Both the position numbers and the translations under genes were made by a program. 64,000 bases of DNA from Rhyacophila brunnea. Taxonomy: Eukaryota > Arthropoda > Insecta > Trichoptera > Rhyacophilidae. The stretch is taken from positions 1,798,001 through 1,862,000 of the forward strand of contig JAGYXB010000825.1 of NCBI GenBank assembly GCA_022495005.1, written 5' to 3'. The first letter of the stretch is position 1; the number at the start of each line of letters is the position of its first letter. Positions 10,200-19,558 of this stretch are shown here, one piece after another. The notes beneath the pieces were generated by a model. The model ran no database searches. It was given only the letters and a program-made list of their open reading frames with translations, and had not been told where the DNA came from.

Positions 10200-10315
10200 A
10201 TAAGTTAACAAAGTTTTATCGCAATCGGATGAACGGTATGGCAGTGCATTCAATACGAACAAACAAACAAACAAACAAACACACAAACAAATATTATTTT
10301 TTATATATTAGATAA
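10200..10315 (+). repeat. Further tail copy with (ACAA)n run
   Basis: GTTTTATCGCAATCGGATGA is followed by a CGAACAAACAAACAAACAAA run (10256-10292) and a TATATATTAGATA end. This is another degenerate copy of the same RTE-like 3' tail. Confidence 0.6.
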
Positions 10316-10425
10316 CATTTTTTTAAGTATTAAGGCTCTATGTGGATGGATCGGGGAATTTCGATTGCCACAGAAATGATGCTTGTGCATACATTAGTAT
10401 TATATATATATATTTATCCAGAGTC

Positions 10426-10838
10426 GAGTCATGGACCCTAAAGGCAAAGGAGAGGAAGGCAATTGATGCTTTTGAGATGTGGTGTTGGCGCCGAATACTT
10501 TGTATTTCTTGACAGAACACAGGACGAACCAGTTCATTTTCTAGAGACTGAAGATAAAGGAACGGCTCTGGACAATATTTCTGAGATGAATTCTGCAGTT
10601 TTTTGGACATATTGTCCGGCGCGGACCGGATAACCTGGAGAGACTGGTTGTTTTGGGTAACCTCCAGAGAAAGCAAAGCAGAGGAAGAGCGTCTGCGCGC
10701 TGGGTCGACCAAGTGAAAGAGCTGACTGGGGGCAGCATTCATTCTGCCCTGAAAGAAGTGGAAAATCGAGAAGGATGGAAAGTCTTGGTAGCTCAAAGGA
10801 TGGCAAAATTAAAAAGTGGTCACGATCCTCAGCCATGA
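10426..10838 (+). pseudogene. RTE-type reverse transcriptase, C-terminal fragment
   Basis: The frame from 10426 reads ESWTLKAKERKAIDAFEMWC then WRRILCIS, hits a stop, and after a frameshift continues FFGHIVRRGPDNLERLVV, GNLQRKQSRGRASARWVDQ and REGWKVLVAQRM to a stop at 10836-10838. SWTL, FEMWCWRR.L..S, FGHI.RR, GRG...RW.DQ and W..LV form the normal C-terminal order of insect RTE-type LINE proteins. Two in-frame stops and a frameshift make it dead. The domain follows the RT, so no RT catalytic residues are present. It lies about 110 bases right of the RTE-like tail and in the same orientation, but need not be the same copy. Confidence 0.8.
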
Positions 10839-12344
10839 GTGTACGACCAAGAAGAAAGGTGATAAATAACATTACTTGAACTTGTTACATAATAATTATA
10901 ATTTGTCATCGCAATCTATATAATACGTCATAAATACATGTGATATTTATAAATATTTTGTTTATTAAAATAAAGAAACGGGTCGAGAGACAGACTAAGA
11001 TTGTTGGGATTTGCAGAAAGAGATACAATATCCCTGAGGATTAGGTAGTGAGGGAACTTGTGACTGGAAAAGGGGACGAAGACGTTTTTTGTAAGTGGTT
11101 AAGAATCACATCGGTTTGTAGGTTTTCACTGTATGAATTTGTTTATTGATACAAAAACTGTCCACTATTTCTTCCACAACTTTGCGTAACTTTGTACGCC
11201 CCCTAACAAATATTCGCTACAAAATAATACTGTCTAAATAAAAATAAAAATATATCTTTGTCTTTTTCTGTTAAAAGTCACCGAAATGTTTTCATTGCGT
11301 AATGGAAAAGTTTAAAGACGCCATGAAAGATAGAGCACGTTACATTAGGTGTATTTCCAAACGTAGAAAATTCTCTGCCTTACAGAATGAATACTTCCAA
11401 ACTTAGACATCTTACACAAACGTCAAAACAATATTGTTTGAAGAGTCATTACGTGTATTAGGCAGGTAGAAAGTTCGGATTGCTTCCGTAAGATGGTGCG
11501 ACATGTAGGAAAATCTCATTAGCTTGTTTCCGGGTCGGTAAAGCAGAGCTCTTCAAAGATCAAGTATAATACCAACTTGAAAATAATAAAATTAGCTGAG
11601 ATTTGAAAATTAGGAACATTGCTAATTATTTATCATCTTTCTTATAAACTTGTGTTTGTTTTTTAAATACTTTGTTGTCTAATATAATACCATTTAAGTG
11701 GTTAATGTTTATTTTTCTTTATATGATTTATAGGCATATTTTATAAGACGTGTAGGCAGTACCAATTTACTGTTTATCGTACCCAGGAAGAACAATTATT
11801 GATTCTTTAGCTTCTGGAAAACTCATCTCATATTTTTAGAAAAGTATGATTTTAATACCTATGAGCAGTGATGATTATATCGTCAAAATGCAGACATTTT
11901 CTATCTCTCTCGCACACATGCATACTCATCAGTGACAGAAACTGCCTTTCTCAAAAATTAATGAAGACTTTGAATAATGATGTCAATCAATAAATAATAT
12001 TTTTTTTAATAAATAATAAATTTTAAAATAAACTATATTTAACCATAGGTACATACTTCTGAATAGGTACCTCAGAAACATATAAGTATTCGAAAAAATA
12101 TTGGTGCCAGTCCTCCAGTCCCTGGGATACTCCAAAAGTACCGAAAACATCGGCCGCATTACTTGTATTGATTTCTATGGCTATTTGATATCTCATGTAC
12201 TCGGTTGAACGGGACTCACATGTTTTATCAGCTAACCGATCATATTAAAAAACTTAATATATTAAATAGGTTTCTTGTATAAACTTTATAATCTTAGTCA
12301 GACATGTATGTTGATGTTCATATAAATATTAGTTAAAATTAAAA
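10839..12344. other. No gene seen
   Basis: About 1.5 kb of A+T-rich sequence. No frame with family features, no tRNA-like boxes and no match that I noticed to other repeats in the window. Confidence 0.45.
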
Positions 12345-12496
12345 TATATTTATTTACTACTGATATAAATTATGAATTCAAGACGTTCACAACATGATAT
12401 GAAATGAATCCAAGAAATTATGAATAATATTATAACAGTATTAAAAAAAAAGAAATAGAACCAGTAATCTAAAACCCATATAAAAAGAGTATGTCA

Positions 12497-13359
12497 GTCG
12501 CCTAGAGTCACATTCTGCAATTTTATCATTTTAAAACGTTTTTATTAGCTCGTATTGTTATTTTTCCGGTGGTTGTTTGTCCAGTACAAACATTGCAATC
12601 GATTTTTAACTAACTTCCCGACTAGCTAGACACTTGAAACTTTTATAATATATCAGAACACGATGCCAATGCATTCTTTTAATACTTTTGCAGAATTGAA
12701 TTCATTTTCAGTTAATTCTGTTTTGTATGGAAAGTTATTTCAGAAAAATTCGTAAAAAGTAAAAGACTATTATTGGTTGCTAAGGGGGGATCCTAGCAAC
12801 TAAATTATTAATATATACGTGCGTTACCATGGAAATCAAAATGACATTTCAGTATTCTATATTTGTTTGTTTGTTTGTTTTTTATTTACTTCATATCAAG
12901 TGCGTTGTCAAAACCAAAACGTTGTATATAAAAAAATCATTTTATCTTGTAATTATTATAACTGATTCTAAAGGCATCAATAATATATATAAAGAAAAAT
13001 AGTTGGCTATCAGAAGGCTTTTATTAAACCATATTAAAATCGTTGATGACGGTGACTGTTGGTGTCATAACTCAATTTTTTCTATGAATAATGTGAGTTC
13101 TGTCATCAAGGCCTTTCTAACCAATCAGGGAGCTCTATTTCTCATAGTGTGCTGTGTGTCTGCAGCCTTAGTAGTATTATACATATTTTTAAAAACAATG
13201 TAGGTAAATTGACTTACTCATTAATATTCAAGGGAGTTCATTAATTTTCTTCTAATTACAAAAAACAGTGCTCTCTCTGGTTTTCTCAACTCTGGTGGTT
13301 TTTTGCGATTATCTCAAAACACGATTTTTGTAATTATGTTAGTTACGACTCTAGGCGAC
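12497..13359. mobile_element. DNA transposon with 13-bp inverted repeats and TCA duplication
   Basis: GTCGCCTAGAGTC begins at 12497, and its exact reverse complement GACTCTAGGCGAC ends at 13359. TCA stands immediately outside on both sides (12494-12496 and 13360-13362). The flanks join to restore a LINE fragment, so the boundaries are supported three ways. Length is 863 bp including an internal repeat A copy (12533-12960), leaving about 435 bp of own sequence. No transposase is encoded, so it is non-autonomous. A 3-bp duplication occurs in several superfamilies (for example Zator, Academ, CACTA-type, Harbinger). The terminal sequence matches none that I can name with confidence. Confidence 0.75.
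12533..12960 (-). repeat. Repeat A, copy 3, inside the 863-bp element
   Basis: Inverted orientation. It starts AAAACGTTTTTATTAGCTCG and ends near TTATCTTGTAATTATTATA. It has the AACTTCCCGACTAGCTAG and CAGAACACGATGCCAATGC marks and, like copy 1, a (GTTT)n run (12869-12888). Confidence 0.75.
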
Positions 13360-13475
13360 TCATGTAGAGTAAATACAAAAATTAGGTACATTAAAGTACG
13401 GCGAATTTTAAGAAATTATAAAAAAAACTTCCACCAATGTATACTCATTCTCACGTAAGTGGAATATATCAACTC

Positions 13476-14454
13476 GTTAGTTTTTCATGTTGTAATTTTA
13501 TTGTAATAATTAATCAAGAATCGCAAATTGTCTTGTAGGTATGTAATAGGTAGTAATATAGTATTCATTTTTAATAGTCAATGTTAACGTTTAATATGCG
13601 ATTGGTTTTAAATATTCGCCATTTAGTTATCGGTATATTCAGATGTATTCGATGAGGCTAAACTCGTCGTTTAAAATACAAACATATATTGTTCTTGCAT
13701 AATATAGTGTTAAACAAAACATTAATTGTGATTGTAGTTTCACATTGCAGTTGTATAGCGGTACATTAGCATTAGACAACTTGAATTGCTTGTAAAAGTA
13801 CTTTTGGTGCTCACATTGTTCAAACTTTAAGCTCCGTCTGGCTGCGAGCTTATTTTCAACGCTATACGCGGAATTAATTAATTAAATCATTTGCAAAACA
13901 AAAGCTTCGCGATATTACCGAAAGACAACAGGCCTTTGTTTACTCTTAATGGGTTAACTAAAGAGAGGATCATTGACTTTTTCGCCCAGAACCAGAAATG
14001 CATAAATTCCTTGTTTAATTATTGGAAATTTTAATGAGACTGAAGACAAACCAATTAAAAATATAATTAACTATTAACGCTTTCGCTGCTGAAGAGATAA
14101 TGAGATTTTAATTGCCCCCTTTAAAATGCACGTTAATTACATCGATCGGCCGCCTGGTCATTACGCGCCGTGTGCGTCTTCCGCGTCCAAAGTATTAAAC
14201 TCCATGCGATGTTATAATATTATTATGAAGATGTCAGTTGTCACGTAAAATATATTTATCAGCAGCGAAGAGTGCCTGTTGAACGAAGGTAAAATACAAT
14301 CAAACAAAAAAAGTAGATACACGGGTACACATACATACGGTTTTTAGTAGTTTCTTTAAATTAAACTAATATTTGGCTAGGTGCCAATATAATTGATATT
14401 TTAGAAGCGCTTCAGTTGCATGGCTATTGGATAATTTCATCGTAGTTAGGTAAG
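13476..14454. other. Non-coding; contains a possible regulatory stretch at about 13890-14215
   Basis: No coding signature. The part from about 13890 to 14215 is more mixed in composition than its surroundings, with TTAATTA-type homeodomain-like sites, CATCGATCGGCCGCC and CGCGCCGTGTGCG, and I see no repeat of it elsewhere in the window. That is compatible with a conserved non-coding element, but I cannot test conservation. Confidence 0.3.
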
Positions 14455-14620
14455 ATGCAAGTAGCTAAATTGGTAAAGCACATTAGCCGGAATAATATGA
14501 TGAATGCTAGTTCGAATTCTGCTCAGTGCAAATATAAGAGTTTTTTTCAATAACTATATATCTGATATGTTCCCTAATTACATATGTTTAATAAATAATG
14601 TTACATTCTTAAATCTTGTC
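14455..14620 (+). repeat. SINE family A copy with clear tRNA-like A and B boxes
   Basis: An A-box-like TAGCTAAATTGG (14462-14473) and a B-box-like AGTTCGAATTC (14509-14519) are spaced as in tRNA genes. They are followed by the family A tail GTTTAATAAATAATGTTACA and TTCTTAAATCTTGT. No acceptor stem can be drawn, so it is a tRNA-derived SINE head and not a tRNA gene. Confidence 0.65.
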
Positions 14621-15931
14621 AGTATAATTGTTTTTTTCTATAGTAGGTAGATATTATTTAATTGTCATGGTCAAGTGCGTTATTTATAATCATTATTATC
14701 AATTAAATTATCTTATTTACAATATTATTTCAAGTTTGTGTTGTGATTAGTATTACGCATTTTTATCTATTTCTTATTCTCTACTTTTTTAATTATTCTA
14801 TATTTTATACTTTAAATGAATATTGTTCATAGGCCAATAACTTCTGTAATGTCTTTATACAGTATTCTGAATAAATAAATGTATATGTATACGTATGTAT
14901 ATGTGTATGTATATGTGTATGTATATGCGGGTGTACTATGTAAAAAATATATAATACCCATTTAAAAAAAAACTTGGATCATAAAAGTGCGAGATTGGAA
15001 ACAGGTTGTACGAATCATCAACTTTAGTTATACTCAATAGTTCAGAAGATAGGTTTATAATAACCCGAATCAACGAAAACTACTCAAATATAATAGATTT
15101 AACAAAAATAACTTTTATTACTTTTTAAATAATATTTTATAGATTTCGCCGGTTTTTTGCGTTATTTCAGTGCATAGAGTTGAAAGATCAAATCAATTTA
15201 TATCAATAATCTATGTATGTCATTTTATATATTTTTCTCCGACGTGGCTATATCTACTAAAATTTTATGAATTGATATTTTATACAAAACTACTTCCATT
15301 TATATTGGAGATTAAATAATATTTAACATAGTTTCATGGAATTAATAACTATTATAAGAATATACATGATTTGTATCATGTAAAATATTAGTTTATACTC
15401 TAGATGCATGACCACTACATTCACAATAAATAAATTTAATAATTTATAAAACATAATTCAATAAAGTAAGAAAAACGCTTTATTCGGTTATTTTTAGCGG
15501 CGCGAAAAAAACCAAGGTAAAAAAGTAACGGATAGGATAGTGTGCGCTTTAGTTGAAATATAGCTGTTAAGGCCATCTGTTGAGGTACTTTACAGATCGG
15601 CGTCGTTTTTGCTCCATTTCGACGCCACGCGCGACGACGCCTGAATACAAAGCTCCTTCCAAAAAGCTACTACAGGAAATTTCTCAGTACACAGAGCAGG
15701 CCCGTATTTAAATAAATACCTGTTAATTGTGATGATAATAAATATATTAAATTTAAATATATATTTAGGAATAGAGTATATTAATTAGTATACATTACAT
15801 ATTTACGCTTACAATATTTGCAACTTTTTACCGAATTATCTTTCGCCGTTTCGTTTCTTAATTGAGGCGGTCTTGGCAATAGTGAAATAACCCGCAAATA
15901 CATAAAATTAATTTAGCCGAATATTTTTGTT
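14621..15931. other. No gene; one TATG-type microsatellite
   Basis: A+T-rich sequence. A (TATG/TGTA)n run lies at about 14878-14932. A small G+C-richer patch at about 15590-15660 (GGCGTCG, GACGCCACGCGCGACG) is unassigned. Confidence 0.5.
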
Positions 15932-16314
15932 ATATTTCAATTTCAATTTTTTTTAACATATTGTGGACATTACAAATTATAAGTTTAAGACGTTCACACC
16001 ATGACATATAGAAACAAAGAAGTACTTATACTTAAAACACTAAGTGTTACATAAAAAAAGAGATAGAGAGTATGTTATTAAACCGTAGAAATATGTACAT
16101 ACAAAAATATTAATTAGATAGGTACAAGGAAGTACACCGGATGAGTTAAGCAGACCCTATTTTAAGAATTTATAAAACAACGTCCACCTATACTCATTCT
16201 CACGTAGGTGGAATATATCAACACCCGAAGCAATTTCGTTGAACATAGTTATCGCCCTCCCAATTGGCATTACCAGTGGCAGGTTGGTTCTGCACCTTGG
16301 GAGAATAAACAACT
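15932..16314 (-). mobile_element. 3' end of LINE family L, copy 2
   Basis: On the minus strand it holds the last 50 or so codons of an ORF, a TAG stop, a 3' UTR with TGTGAACGTCTTAAACTTAT and GTAATGTCCACAATATGTTA, and a terminus of TTGAAATTGAAA-type repeats (plus-strand TTTCAATTTCAATTTT at about 15937-15952). A short-repeat tail instead of poly(A) is known from several LINE groups, including CR1/L2-like ones. Confidence 0.7.
16157..16314 (-). pseudogene. C-terminal peptide of a LINE family L protein
   Basis: The minus-strand frame reads PRCRTNLPLVMPIGRAITMF, then NEIASGVDIFHLRENEYRW and TLFYKFLK before TAG at 16159-16157. The copy at 36933-37092 gives almost the same peptide, and the differences (for example NEIA/NQIA, ENEYR/EGEFR) are conservative. 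The R.TN..N/P...PI.R....N.I...DIF pattern is that of the extreme C-terminus of CR1/Jockey-type LINE proteins. No catalytic domain is in the fragment. Clade call is tentative. Confidence 0.65.
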
Positions 16315-17622
16315 ATATTCATAGACTCACCTTATATCGCTGTAACGTTAACAGATAGCAAGCCGTCAGTAAATAATATTTGTATTATGTTTTACAAAAA
16401 TATTTAGTGTAATAGTAGACTCTGTAGGTTATTCCATATTCAAAAATGACTGAGGTTAGTTCAATTTTATTCAAACTGTTTAAATTATTTCTTCAGGTAA
16501 ATCTTGTAAATATGTCTATGCCTTTACCTTTAGTAAATCTAATAAAGTATTTAAGTAAGTATTTAAATAAGTAAATAACTATTTTTTCACACTCTTTACA
16601 ATTTTTTACAATTTACATGATAGTTAATAACACTAAATCTTGTACGTATGTAATACACGCAAACATATTATAAATTGCTCTTATCTTTTAAAATTTTGGT
16701 GCATAATAAAATTAGATCCTAATAAAGTATATAGATAGTGTTTGTCACTAAAAACTACCTTTTTTCGGGAATTAAATAGAAATGATATCAAGTTACATAC
16801 AATATAAATGTAAAAATCATTTTTAATATATTAGAGAAAACTTAATAAACTAAATTTTAATAATAAATATGACGATAAAATAATAAGAAAAAATAAGATG
16901 GGGTCCTTTAACGAATTCACATTTACAACATTTTTTTAATTGTATGTTTATCTTTAAAGGAGGGTAGCTGAATTGAATTTAAATGTTAAATATTTTTCGT
17001 TTTAATGTTTTTGTATTCTCAAAAAAATGTCTCAAATTTCATGCTTCGTATTAATCGTCCGCTAGTTTGGTATTTTACTACCTTAATCATATATTTTTTT
17101 ACATATTTAGGAGGCCGCGATGGAAAAGTTTGAGAACCACTGCGAAGCGCTAAAGTTGTATACGTTGCCTGAAGTGTCGGTAGTGCAATTCAATAGCAAG
17201 GCAATTTAACGCGAAAGTTGTAATTTTGTTCACGTGAGCTTTGTTTGAAGTCTAAGCTTTTACGAAACCGTCTGAATGTTCTTCAGTTGAATTGAGCTAA
17301 ATGTTACGTTTCAATTCAATTCAGCTACCTTCCGCAGTTCCGTTTAATTTCTAACAAATTAATTGAATGCGAGTTATGCTAACTAAGCTGTACGGTTGAA
17401 AGTTGTATTTACTTTAAACGGTCAAAAGCTAGATTAATTAAATTTAAATTTTGTATTAATAATACATAATAATATAATATTTTGCCCGGTACTACTTCCT
17501 ACCTAACTAAATGTGACATTTGTAAAACTTATTATTTAGTAGTGAATTTGATATTCAATATTAATGTAAAATTATTATCATAAATCCACTATTAATGCTA
17601 ACCGATTTGTAAATATGTAATA
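16315..17622. other. No gene; a hAT-like terminus near 17110-17142
   Basis: Mostly A+T-rich. On the minus strand, from 17142 leftward, the sequence begins CAGTGGTTCTCAAACTTTTC, the classic hAT terminal inverted repeat, so a hAT remnant appears to end there. I did not find its other end. GGAGGGTAGCTGAATTGAAT (about 16960-16980) recurs inverted as TTCAATTCAGCTACC near 17313-17330 and may frame a further small element. Confidence 0.45.
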
Positions 17623-17958
17623 CAGTGTTGCCTTCTTTTCGTCACCAAATTATAGTTCCATGGGTTCCAAAAATTATAGTATTTTGCACAATACGCATTA
17701 TTTTCGGTTAAAATATATGGGTTTTTTATTTGTCTTAAAAAGTAACGGGATTTAAGAAATTCCGACTCATATTTTTTTAACCTCTTCCTGTCAATTTTAT
17801 TTTTTAATTTCTGAGAAAATCTGCTTCGTTTCGAGGACTTTTTTTTACAAATTTCCCTCTATTAAATTATAGTACTTTGCCCCAAATTATAATACAAATA
17901 ATTTCAAGATAAAAAGAACTTTTTATATATAACGTTTTTAAATTTTCTGTTGAATCAG

Positions 17959-17990
<32 letters not shown>

Positions 17991-18596
17991 TCATATAACT
18001 TGACTTGACTATCTTAAACGATCAAAAAATTTTATACCTACTTGATAGAAATACTGAATAATGAAATGCCATTTCATATTGATTTCCATAGTAATGCACG
18101 TATATATTATTTAATAATTTAGTTACTAGGACCCCCTAGCAATCAATAATTGTATCGAAATAACTTTTCATACAAAACAGAATTAACTAAAAATGAATTA
18201 AATTCTACGTAAAGATGGCTAAAAGTATTAAAAAAATGCATTGGCATCGTGTTCTGATATATTCTAAAAGTTTCAAATGTCTAGCTAGTCGGAAAGTTAG
18301 TTAAAAATCGATTGCAAGATTTGTACCGGACAAACAACCACATGACAAATAACTACCGGACAAATAAGAATACGACCTAAGAAAAACGTTGTAATGAAAT
18401 ACAAAAATCATGGTATTTTTGGTGTATTTTTGTAACGTAAAAATGAAATCTTTAAGAAAAAAACTCTTTCCAATATTGAAAATAATTATAGTAATAGTTT
18501 TAATGTACTTATACCATTTTTATTTCGTATATAGTGTGCGGACCAAAATTATTGTACAAATACTATAATCATAGTAGTAGTTGGTTAGCAACACTG
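17623..18596. mobile_element. Tc1/mariner-type MITE with TA duplication, containing repeat A copy 4
   Basis: CAGTGTTGC starts at 17623, and its reverse complement GCAACACTG ends at 18596. TA is directly outside both ends (17621-17622 and 18597-18598). The inverted identity continues outward as AATA/TATT. Subterminal TTATAGT-type motifs occur on both sides. Removing the internal repeat A leaves about 475 bp without coding capacity. TA duplication and CAGTGTTGC-type ends fit the IS630-Tc1-mariner group. Confidence 0.65.
17898..18395 (+). repeat. Repeat A, copy 4, inside the TA-flanked MITE
   Basis: Plus orientation. It runs from ATAATTTCAAGATAAAAAGA to AAAACGTTGTAATG. A (TA)n run at about 17958-17982 lies in the place of the (CAAA)n run of copy 1. 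ATACAAA is found next to both ends (17892-17898 and about 18399-18405), a possible short duplication. Confidence 0.75.
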
Positions 18597-18723
18597 TATT
18601 TTAATAATTATGTAATTTAGCTTGCCCATTCCACATGCAAGCAAATGAGTAAAATATGTCCTTGCGTATAAACATTTTGCTTTTGTTTAGTCCTGATATA
18701 AAGTAGGTACAATATAATTATTA

Positions 18724-18925
18724 TTATTCAACGAATAATTCACAAGATTTAAAATGTAATGAACGAGATGCATGACAATTATTAGTTAATTTGAATGTAA
18801 TAAGATAGGGTGGAGGTGGGTAAATTTTCAAAGCACATTAACCGGAATCCGATAGATGCAAGTTCCAGTCCTATCTATGGCACATATTTTTTTCATGATT
18901 GTTTTCAAATATGTATGTTTCTGAA
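18724..18925. repeat. Inverted SINE family A pair (minus tail, plus head and tail)
   Basis: A minus-strand tail (ATTCAACGAATAATTCACAA at 18726) is followed about 130 bases later by a plus-strand head with B-box-like AGTTCCAGTCC (18860-18870) and the start of a plus tail (TTGTTTTCAAATATGTATGT). The head-to-tail arrangement is repeated at 51240. Confidence 0.55.
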
Positions 18926-19057
18926 GTACTTCCAAATTATTTATATAGTAGATAATAATTATGGTATATGTATTCTAAATTGATTTTAATATTAAAAAAA
19001 CATATTTACTTGATGTTTTGAAAGGTTATCATGAAATTGATATAATATATACCAGCT

Positions 19058-19550
19058 GGGTTTGGGTCGAAATCCCGGATGCCGAAATCCCAAATGCTGA
19101 AAACCCGAATGGCCAAAATCCCGAATAGCCGAAATCCCGAAAGCCGAAATCCCGAATGGCCGGAATCCCGAAAAATAAAAAAATACAAACAGTAATAATT
19201 GCGCAATCTTAACACTTATCTTGAATTGCGCACATTTTACAAGAGAGACAAAAAACTATTTTTTTGTTGAAAATGTTAAGATTGCGCAATTATTACTGTT
19301 TGTATTTTTATTTTTCGGGATTTCGGCCTTCGGGAATCCGGCTATTCGGGATTTTGGCCATTCGGGATTTCAGCATTCGGGATTTCGACATTCAGGATTT
19401 CGGTCTTCGGGATTTCGGCTTTCGGGACTTAGGCTTTCGAGATTTCGGCCATTCGGGATATCGGCCATTTGGGATTTCAGCATTCGGGATTTCGGCCTTC
19501 GGGATTTCGACCTTCGGGATTTCGACCTTCGGGATTTCATCCGGCACCCG
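19058..19550. mobile_element. hAT-like foldback element with minisatellite arms
   Basis: TACCAGCT is exactly duplicated on both sides (19050-19057 and 19551-19558). Ends are GGGTTTGGGTCGAAATCCCG at the left and, inverted, CGGGTGCCGGATGAAATCCC at the right. Each arm is a degenerate 15-16-bp minisatellite of GGGATTTCGGCCATTC type, about 9 units at the left (19068-19177) and about 15 at the right (19315-19540), in opposite orientation. The centre has the perfect 10-base palindrome ATTGCGCAAT and flanking AATAATTGCGCAATCTTAAC inverted on both sides. An 8-bp duplication points to hAT-type mobilisation. Open frames in the arms are by-products of the repeat. Confidence 0.8.
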
Positions 19551-19558
19551 TACCAGCT

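Larger units (their letters stand above)
4558..10315 (+). mobile_element. Degenerate RTE-like element remnant hosting a tandem array and an R1 insertion
   Basis: The left edge has CTAGCTGAAGTACCCGGCTT followed by CGCACAGGGTCGC, and the right edge has repeated CAAT-CGGATGAA-GGTAT blocks followed by (ACAA)n and TATATATTAGATA. This pairing (CTAGCTG...CCCGGC...TTCG at one end, a 'TTCATCGCAATCGG...GACAGACAGAC' tail at the other) is what RTE-like LINE remnants commonly show in arthropod genomes. Most of the interior is eroded. The 3' part has been amplified into the array described separately. Boundaries are approximate, and the left and right pieces might come from two different copies. Confidence 0.45.
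12345..13475 (-). mobile_element. 3' fragment of LINE family L, copy 1 (split by a DNA element)
   Basis: The left piece (12345-12496) carries AATTCAAGACGTTCACAACA, the 3' UTR mark of family L. The right piece (13360-13475) carries GAATTTTAAGAAATTATAA and ACTCATTCTCACGTAAGTGG, the coding-end mark. The two pieces are in the order seen in the uninterrupted copies at 15932-16314 and 36705-37094, so they were one fragment until the 863-bp element at 12497-13359 entered. Coding text in the right piece is short and eroded. Confidence 0.65.

Noticed and set aside
13003..13203. 66-codon frame with a hydrophobic C-terminal segment inside the 863-bp element
   Set aside because: It starts at TTG, has no family match and could be chance; a hydrophobic tail is common in T-rich frames.
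15590..15660. G+C-richer patch as a promoter
   Set aside because: Too short and isolated, with no transcript or initiator evidence in the sequence.
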